Part shown: piece after piece, positions 58,849-64,000 of the stretch | Numbering within the stretch: the stretch's first letter is position 1 | Layout of the letters: each line of letters opens with the position of its first letter | From: Pararobbsia silviterrae | GTDB lineage: Bacteria; Pseudomonadota; Gammaproteobacteria; Burkholderiales; Burkholderiaceae | Assembly (NCBI RefSeq): GCF_003628125.1 | Contig: NZ_RBZU01000001.1 | Location: 1-64,000 of the forward strand | Reading direction: 5' to 3' | DNA: 64,000 bases | Made by a program: the position numbers and the translations under genes | Notes under the pieces: model-generated | Seen by the model: only the letters and a program-made list of their open reading frames with translations | The model's database searches: none | Told to the model about the DNA's origin: nothing

Positions 58849-60106
58849 ACGCGAGCGCGCGCAACGTCGGTCCCGCGTGCTGAAAGAACTGTTTGAGCCC
58901 CGCGCACAGATAGTTGAGCCGCGCGCGACCGTCGGCGGTCCGCACGATCCGGTTCTTCGGGCACTCGCCCCAGCACAGGCGCAGATGCGGACACGCGCGG
59001 CAATCGTCCGAGAGGGTCTCGCGCTTCGCGAAGCCGAAGGCCTTCTGCCGGTCCGAGAACGCGAGGTCGCCGAGATGTTCGACGCCCGTATCGCCGAGCG
59101 CGTACTCGGGATAGACGAAGTGATCGCACGAATAGACGCGCCCGTCGTGTTCGATCGCGAGCGCCTTGCCGCAGAACTCCGACGTCACGCAGAGCTGCGA
59201 CGGTCCGCCGCGCGTCTGCACGACGGCCGTCTCGAACAGGTTCACGAGCACGCGGCCGACGTCCTTGCGCGCCCATTCGTCGAACGTGCGCTTCAGGAAA
59301 TAGCCCCAGTCGTCGGGATCGACGGACCAGTCGGTCACGATCGAGTCCGGATGGCCGGGGCGCGCGGCGGGGGAGCCGACGAGCGGCAGCGCCGCGAGAT
59401 CATGCCCGAGCGGCTCGCGGGTTTCGAAATCGCGTGTCTCGACGCACGGGCTGAACTGGATATAGGTCGCGCCGATCTCCTGCGTCAGGAAACGGTAGAC
59501 GTCGACGGGCCTGCGCGCGTTGATCCGGTTGACGACGGTCAGCGCATTGAACGGCACGCCGTGACGCTTGAGCGCGTCGATGCCGCGCATGACGGCATCG
59601 AACGTCGGCTTGCCCGTGCGCGTGACGCGATACGCGTCGTGCAACGCGCGCGGGCCGTCGATCGATACGCCGACGAGAAAATCATGCTGCTTGAGGAACG
59701 CGCACCATGCGTCGTCGAGCAGCGTCGCGTTCGTCTGCAGATCGTTGACGATGCGCACGCCGCTCGGCCGGTACCGCTGCTGCAACTCGACGATCCGCTC
59801 GAAGTAGTCGAGCCCGAGCATCGTCGGCTCGCCGCCTTGCCACGAGAACACGATCTGCTCGCCGTCCTGCGCCTCGATGTACTGGCGGATGAACGATTCG
59901 AGCACCGCGTCGCTCATGCGCCGGCCGCGATGCTGATCGAGCAAGGGCTCCTTGTGCAGATAGAAGCAATAGCTGCAATCGAGATTGCACGTCGAGCCGA
60001 TCGGCTTGGCCATCGTATGAAAGCGCCGCACGGCGCCTTCCGGTGCACGGTGCCGCTGCACCGGATGCGCGCGCACGATCGGAATCACGGCAGCGGTTCC
60101 GCCCAT
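58826..60106 (-). CDS. Anaerobic-type sulfatase-maturating enzyme (radical SAM, SPASM)
   Basis: 426 residues. Radical-SAM cluster C-x3-C-x2-C in STCNLDCSYCFYLHKEP, glycine-rich SAM site SWQGGEPTMLG, and the C-terminal SPASM cysteines around CVTSEFCG, CDHFVYPE, CRACPHLRLCWGECPKN. This is the anSME type that turns a Ser or Cys in the sulfatase active site into formylglycine. The gene lies 8 bp after the sulfatase gene, whose active-site residue is Ser. The start must lie upstream of HTMAKPIGS; ATG at 60106 is the only reasonable one. Confidence 0.92.
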   Translation of the reverse strand: MGGTAAVIPIVRAHPVQRHRAPEGAVRRFHTMAKPIGSTCNLDCSYCFYLHKEPLLDQHRGRRMSDAVLESFIRQYIEAQDGEQIVFSWQGGEPTMLGLDYFERIVELQQRYRPSGVRIVNDLQTNATLLDDAWCAFLKQHDFLVGVSIDGPRALHDAYRVTRTGKPTFDAVMRGIDALKRHGVPFNALTVVNRINARRPVDVYRFLTQEIGATYIQFSPCVETRDFETREPLGHDLAALPLVGSPAARPGHPDSIVTDWSVDPDDWGYFLKRTFDEWARKDVGRVLVNLFETAVVQTRGGPSQLCVTSEFCGKALAIEHDGRVYSCDHFVYPEYALGDTGVEHLGDLAFSDRQKAFGFAKRETLSDDCRACPHLRLCWGECPKNRIVRTADGRARLNYLCAGLKQFFQHAGPTLRALAFSGTRPA

Positions 60107-60114
60107 ATCGACGC

Positions 60115-61773
60115 TCAGTCCGGATTGCCGAGCGGCAATTTGACGCCTTGCGATTCGAGCTGCTTGCGCAGCATCGCGTTCTTCTCGTATTCAGGCAGCG
60201 TGATCGGGCCCGCGTAGCTTTCGCTTTGCTGCTTGCGCGGCGGGTACTTGATGTAGGTCATCATGAGCTCTTCCATCGCATGGCCGAAGATCGGCAGCGT
60301 CCACGTGCGCTCGGTGTAGTTGTTCATGAAGATGTCGTAACGCTCCTGCGGATCCTGCTGCAGATCGAAAATCTGCGGGACGGTCGCGACATACTTCGCG
60401 GGGCCCTTCCAACCGAGGTTCGAATCGACAGCGAGACCGCCCGTCAGCACGCCGCCGTCGCCGCGCAGGTTGTAGACGGCCTTGTAGTTGCCCACGCGCA
60501 CGGCGCCCGGCGACAACTCGTCCTCGGTAAAGAAGTACCACGTCGTGCGCGGATCGGGACCGGTGCCGAGCAGCACGGGCGTGATGTCGTAACTGTCGAA
60601 GATCGTCGGCTTGCCCGCGCGATCGGTCGTCGGCAGCTTCGCGCCGCCGAGCGACGCGAAGGTCGCCATCAGATCGAGGCCCCCGACGATGTCGTGATTG
60701 CGCGAATGGTCCTTGATATGGCCGGGCCACCACGCGATCGTCGGCACGCGCGAGCCGCCTTCGCGCACGGTCCCCTTCGTGCCGCGGAACGGCGTGTAGC
60801 CCGCATCGGGAAAGACGTCCTGCCACGCGCCGTTGTCCGACGTGAAGATCACGATCGTGTTGTCGGCGAGACCCGTCGCGCGAAGCTTGTCCATGATGCG
60901 GCCGACGCGCGTATCGAGCTCGACGACCGAGTCCGCATACTTCGTCTTCGACATCGACTTGCCCTGGAATTCGGGGGCCGGCATGTTCGGCTGATGGAGC
61001 TTCATGAAGTTGACGTTCATGAAGAACGGCTTGCCGTCGTGCTGCGCCGCGACGCGGTCGAGATAGTCGAGCGAAGCGCGCTCGACGTATTGATCGTAGA
61101 ACGGAATGCCGACGACGCCTGCCGTATCGACGTATGCGCCGTTGATCTTGAAGTCCTCGTGCGGCTTTTCACCGGCCTTGCCCGACAGCGCGCCGCGCGT
61201 GACCTTCGAGAACATCGCGCGCATGTTCGGATCCATGTCGGGGAACCACGCGGGATCGGCATACGTATATGCGTTCAGGTGATAGAGCCCGACGTAGCGC
61301 ATCTCGTCGTAGCCATGCGCGTTCGGCAGCGACTCGTCGGCTTCGCCGAGATGCCACTTGCCCACGAAGAATGTCTTGTAGTTCGCGGTCTTGAGCACCG
61401 ACCCGAGCGTCCATTCGGCCGCGGGCAGACCGCCGCCCTGCCCCTGGAACGCAACGGTCGTCATGCCGCTGCGGTTCGGAATGCGGCCGGTCTGGATGGC
61501 CGCGCGGCCCGGCGTCGAGCTCGGCTGGCCATAGAACGAATAAAACGTCATGCCTTCGTCGGCGAGCCGATCGAGGTTCGGCGTCGGCATGCCTCGACCG
61601 ACACCGCCGCCGTAGACGCCGAGGTCGCCCCAGCCCACGTCGTCGCCGACGATCAGCACGATATTCGGCCTGGGCGCCTGCTCCGCCGCCACCGCCTGGG
61701 CGCCCACGCCAAGCACTGTCAAACCAAGGGCGACGGCGCGCGCGATGCGTGCTCGTACAGGTCGTTTCGTCAT
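60115..61773 (-). CDS. Ser-type sulfatase (arylsulfatase family), exported
   Basis: 552 residues from the ATG at 61773, with a signal peptide (ARAVALGLTVLGVGAQAVAA). The alkaline-phosphatase-fold metal residues are in NIVLIVGDDVGWGDLGV, and the nucleophile motif is S86-T-P-G-R in PSSTPGRAAIQTGR, a Ser-x-Pro-x-Arg site needing anSME. Other blocks are GKWHLGE, FTSDNGAW and HMD-type metal ligands. It would desulfate sulfo-sugars or aryl sulfates in the periplasm. Its location within a rhamnose cluster suggests sulfated rhamnose, but that is inference. Confidence 0.9.
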   Translation of the reverse strand: MTKRPVRARIARAVALGLTVLGVGAQAVAAEQAPRPNIVLIVGDDVGWGDLGVYGGGVGRGMPTPNLDRLADEGMTFYSFYGQPSSTPGRAAIQTGRIPNRSGMTTVAFQGQGGGLPAAEWTLGSVLKTANYKTFFVGKWHLGEADESLPNAHGYDEMRYVGLYHLNAYTYADPAWFPDMDPNMRAMFSKVTRGALSGKAGEKPHEDFKINGAYVDTAGVVGIPFYDQYVERASLDYLDRVAAQHDGKPFFMNVNFMKLHQPNMPAPEFQGKSMSKTKYADSVVELDTRVGRIMDKLRATGLADNTIVIFTSDNGAWQDVFPDAGYTPFRGTKGTVREGGSRVPTIAWWPGHIKDHSRNHDIVGGLDLMATFASLGGAKLPTTDRAGKPTIFDSYDITPVLLGTGPDPRTTWYFFTEDELSPGAVRVGNYKAVYNLRGDGGVLTGGLAVDSNLGWKGPAKYVATVPQIFDLQQDPQERYDIFMNNYTERTWTLPIFGHAMEELMMTYIKYPPRKQQSESYAGPITLPEYEKNAMLRKQLESQGVKLPLGNPD

Positions 61774-62136
61774 GAGTCCACTGTTCCGCGTCGAGTCAAA
61801 AAGCGTGCGTAGGCTAGTCATGCGCGCCGCACCGCGGGAGACAACAAATGGTGATCGCCAGCTCGCCGCCCGCGTGGGCGGCACCGCGTTCGTCTATTCG
61901 CGACGGCATGCAAGCGCGTGCGCGCGCCGTGCCCGACCGCCCACGAATTTATGAGAATCGAAGGCCGTCGTGCGCCCGTTCATGCGGGATGGTGCGACAT
62001 TGCGTCGCATCGGTATCGGACGGGTGTCGTCGCGTCAGCACGGGACCTCAGGTCGTCGCGCCGGGTCGCTAGTTCAGGCCGCTAATTCAGGTCATCGCGC
62101 CAGGTCGGCGCATCAGGTCGGCGCGCCGGCGTCGCG
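61774..62136. other. Intergenic region with degenerate GC-rich repeats
   Basis: 363 bp between the sulfatase start and the LysR stop. From about 62,049 on it carries degenerate repeats of CAGGTCGNCGCG type that extend into the LysR gene's 3' end. No gene supported. Confidence 0.4.
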
Positions 62137-63099
62137 TCAAGCCGGCGCGTCGGCGTCGCGCGGTGCGGCGCCCGAATACTTGCGCAGCAGCGCGGTGAAG
62201 CGCGACGCGGCCTCGCCGAGGGGTTCGTGCTTGCGCACGAGGATGCCGAAGCCCGTGAGGTTCTTGCCAATCTCGACGGGCAGATCGACGAGCAGCCGTG
62301 CACGCAGGTAGTCGCGCGCGACCGACTCGGACAGCATCGCGACCGCATCGCTGCTCTGGAGCAACTGGAGCGTCGCGAAAATCGATGCGCACTCGACGAG
62401 ATTCGCGGGCGACGACAGCCCCGCCGACGCGAGTTCCTCCTCGAACAGCTTGCGCGCGGGGCTCGTGATGGGCTGCACGACCCACGGCCATTCGATGAGG
62501 TCGGCGAGCCGCGGCGCGGGCTGGCCGATCAGCGGATGCCGCGCGCGCACGACGAGCTTCATCGTCTCGTTCGCGATCGGTTCGAAGTCGAAATGATTGT
62601 GCTGCAGCGGGTTCGTGAAGCGCCCGAGCGCGAGATCGATTTCGCGGCGTTCGAGCAGTTCGACGACCTGGTCGCTCGTCTCGCCGAGAATCCGGATATT
62701 GAGCAGCGGCCGTTCGGCCTTCAGATCGGCAACCGCGACGGCGACGAGATCGGGCGCGGCACCCATGATCGCGCCGACCGTCAACTGCCCGTGTCCGCCG
62801 CGGCGCTTGACCTCGAGGCCCTCGGCGAAGCGCGTCAGGTGCGCAAGCGACTGGCGCGCGTACGCGAGCGCCTCGATACCGAGCGGCGTGGGCTCCATGC
62901 CGCGCGCGTGCCGCTCGAACAGCGCGAAGCCGAACGCCTCCTCGATATCGGCGAGCATGCGGCTCGCGCTCGGCTGCGCGACGTTGATGTCGGCGGCGGC
63001 CTGATGGAGATTGCGCGTATCGTCGAGCGCGACCAGCAGCGACAAATGCCGAAATCGCAAGCGATTCACGAGTGTCACGAACGAGGGTGAAAGGGTCAT
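62137..63099 (-). CDS. LysR-family transcriptional regulator of the rhamnose genes
   Basis: 320 residues from the ATG at 63099. N-terminal HTH: LRFRHLSLLVALDDTRNLHQAAADINVAQPSASRMLADIE. The C-terminal sensor domain (LTVGAIMGAAPDLVAVAVADL, RILGETSDQVVELL) is of the GbpR / galactose-type branch often placed by sugar-catabolism genes. It is divergent from rhaM and the lactonase. The conserved block shared by the rhaM and operon promoters is the likely binding site. Confidence 0.88.
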   Translation of the reverse strand: MTLSPSFVTLVNRLRFRHLSLLVALDDTRNLHQAAADINVAQPSASRMLADIEEAFGFALFERHARGMEPTPLGIEALAYARQSLAHLTRFAEGLEVKRRGGHGQLTVGAIMGAAPDLVAVAVADLKAERPLLNIRILGETSDQVVELLERREIDLALGRFTNPLQHNHFDFEPIANETMKLVVRARHPLIGQPAPRLADLIEWPWVVQPITSPARKLFEEELASAGLSSPANLVECASIFATLQLLQSSDAVAMLSESVARDYLRARLLVDLPVEIGKNLTGFGILVRKHEPLGEAASRFTALLRKYSGAAPRDADAPA

Positions 63100-63117
63100 C
63101 GCACCGATCCGCTTTTC

Positions 63118-63173
63118 TGATCGCCTGATCGTAACATCGGATTGAATGGTTATCGCTGGCCCGCTTATAGTCG
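63118..63173 (+). promoter_or_regulatory. Promoter and regulator site of rhaM
   Basis: -35 TTGAAT (63142-63147), 18-bp spacer, -10 TATAGT (63166-63171). The 56-bp block including GATCGCCTGATC and TTATCGC matches the rhamnose-operon promoter at 53006-53060. It lies in the lysR-rhaM divergent region. Confidence 0.65.
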
Positions 63174-63243
63174 AAGCACGGAATAAAACAATGCAACGGA
63201 GACAGGCGGCGCGCCGACGGTGCGCGACGTCCATGGAAACAGG

Positions 63244-63564
63244 ATGTCGATGGAGACGATCGCCTTTCGCATGACGCTCAAGCCGGGCATGAAGGACGCG
63301 TACCGGCAGCGCCACGACGCCATCTGGCCCGAACTCGCAGCGGCGTTGCGCGAGGCGGGTATCCGCGACTACTGGATCTTTCTCGACGAATCGACACACC
63401 ACCTGTTCGCCGTACTCAAGCGAACGCCCGATCACGCGATGGACGCGCTGCCGGGCTTGCCGATCATGCGGCGCTGGTGGGATCACATGGCCGACCTCAT
63501 GGATACCGAGGCCGACCATGCGCCGGTCGTCGTGCCGCTCACGCCCGTATTTCATCTCGCGTAA
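63244..63564 (+). CDS. rhaM: L-rhamnose mutarotase
   Basis: 106 residues from the ATG at 63244 (METIAFRM at 63250 is the alternative). Family residues: AYRQRHDAIWPELAAALREAGI with the catalytic His24 area, YWIFLDESTHHLFAVL, and MRRWWDHMADLMDTEADHAP. It equilibrates alpha- and beta-rhamnose so that the dehydrogenase receives its preferred anomer. Confidence 0.93.
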   Translation: MSMETIAFRMTLKPGMKDAYRQRHDAIWPELAAALREAGIRDYWIFLDESTHHLFAVLKRTPDHAMDALPGLPIMRRWWDHMADLMDTEADHAPVVVPLTPVFHLA

Positions 63565-63644
63565 GCGGCGCGGCGCGACACCTTGACGGACAGCATGCGC
63601 GGCGTGCTGTCGTGGATTTCCTTCTGCGAACGGATGCCGTGCCC

Positions 63645-64000
63645 ATGAAGATCGTCGATCCGCATATACACCTGTGGGACCTCGATACGCACCACTACCC
63701 GTGGCTCGCGAACCCCGGCGTCTCGTTCGTCGGCGACGCGCGCGCGCTCAAGCACAACTATCTGATCGCCGATTTTCTCGCCGACGCCGACGCCGCCGGC
63801 AGCGCGCATGCGCCCGAAGCGCACGCCGTCGCCGACGCGAACGCCGCGGCGACGAATCCGACGGCGTCGCCCGAGCGCTTCGAGCTCGTCAAGGCCGTTC
63901 ATATCGACGCGAATCACGATCCCGCCGACCCCGTCGAGGAAACCCGCTGGCTGCAGTCGGTGGCCGACGGCGCCGCGAGCCGAGGCATGCCGAACGCGAT
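63645..64000 (+). CDS. Amidohydrolase, probable L-rhamnono-lactonase (runs off the window)
   Basis: Starts at 63645: MKIVDPHIHLWDLDTHHYPW, the COG3618 opening with its metal-binding HIH. In rhamnose degradation this family opens rhamnono-lactone. Between residues about 48 and 76 an Ala/Asp-rich loop (ADADAAGSAHAPEAHAVADA...) is inserted between DFLADA and FELVKAVHIDAN, where relatives have a few residues. The rest lies beyond the window. Confidence 0.85.
   Translation, partial: MKIVDPHIHLWDLDTHHYPWLANPGVSFVGDARALKHNYLIADFLADADAAGSAHAPEAHAVADANAAATNPTASPERFELVKAVHIDANHDPADPVEETRWLQSVADGAASRGMPNA

Overview
The window is GC-rich, densely coded DNA, apart from one clearly AT-richer accessory stretch around 38.4-44.0 kb. 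Gene content fits a beta-proteobacterium of the family Burkholderiaceae (Burkholderia sensu lato). The main clue is the block cheA-cheY-motB-motA / flhC-flhD with a glycosyltransferase next to flhD; tRNA-Arg, a poly-Ala-linked dihaem cytochrome c and egtBD fit too. Species was not determined.

Layout. (1) 1-4.6 kb: flagellar motor and chemotaxis genes, all on the minus strand, with a good sigma-28 promoter before motA and the master regulator pair flhDC upstream. (2) 5.4-19 kb: glycosyltransferase, HAD phosphatase, BadF-type kinase, small unknown proteins, a MarR / HPP-CBS pair, a BrnT-BrnA toxin-antitoxin pair, a sterol-desaturase-like hydroxylase, a LytS/LytTR-type two-component system and an MFS exporter. 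(3) 19.4-32.0 kb: a ten-gene minus-strand catabolic operon (cyclase, cupin, SDR, 3-hydroxyacyl-CoA-dehydrogenase-like protein, BKACE lyase, Liv-type ABC importer with a fused LivG-LivF ATPase, DAPG-hydrolase-like protein), two tandem IclR regulators and an MFS importer. The enzyme set matches, step for step, the reductive phloroglucinol route known from anaerobes, with an acyl-phloroglucinol hydrolase in front. (4) 32.4-38.4 kb: a LacI-regulated sugar ABC importer plus GH4 glycosidase, with two near-identical palindromic operators and a hairpin terminator in the leader; no ATPase gene is present. (5) 38.6-44.1 kb: accessory DNA. It holds a large HEPN-like protein and a bounded 3,289-bp transposon with 14-bp terminal inverted repeats and a 5-bp target duplication. 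The element carries a JAB-E1 fusion protein, a DUF6527 protein, a small membrane protein and a frameshifted TniQ-like gene, and sits 32 bp from the 3' end of tRNA-Arg(CCG). (6) 44.4-53 kb: cytochrome c, ergothioneine genes egtB-egtD, a TonB-receptor remnant, then an iron-regulated TonB receptor with piuC. (7) 53-64 kb: non-phosphorylated L-rhamnose catabolism (dehydrogenase, lactonase, dehydratase, KDR dehydrogenase, mutarotase, LysR regulator) joined to lutABC for the L-lactate produced, with a Ser-type sulfatase and its radical-SAM maturase between.

Two genome-level habits stand out. Short tandem repeats (7-, 14- and 37-bp units) sit in intergenic DNA. Ala-rich low-complexity segments are inserted in surface loops of otherwise conserved enzymes (BadF kinase, LytTR receiver, EgtB, rhamnonolactonase, LivGF linker).
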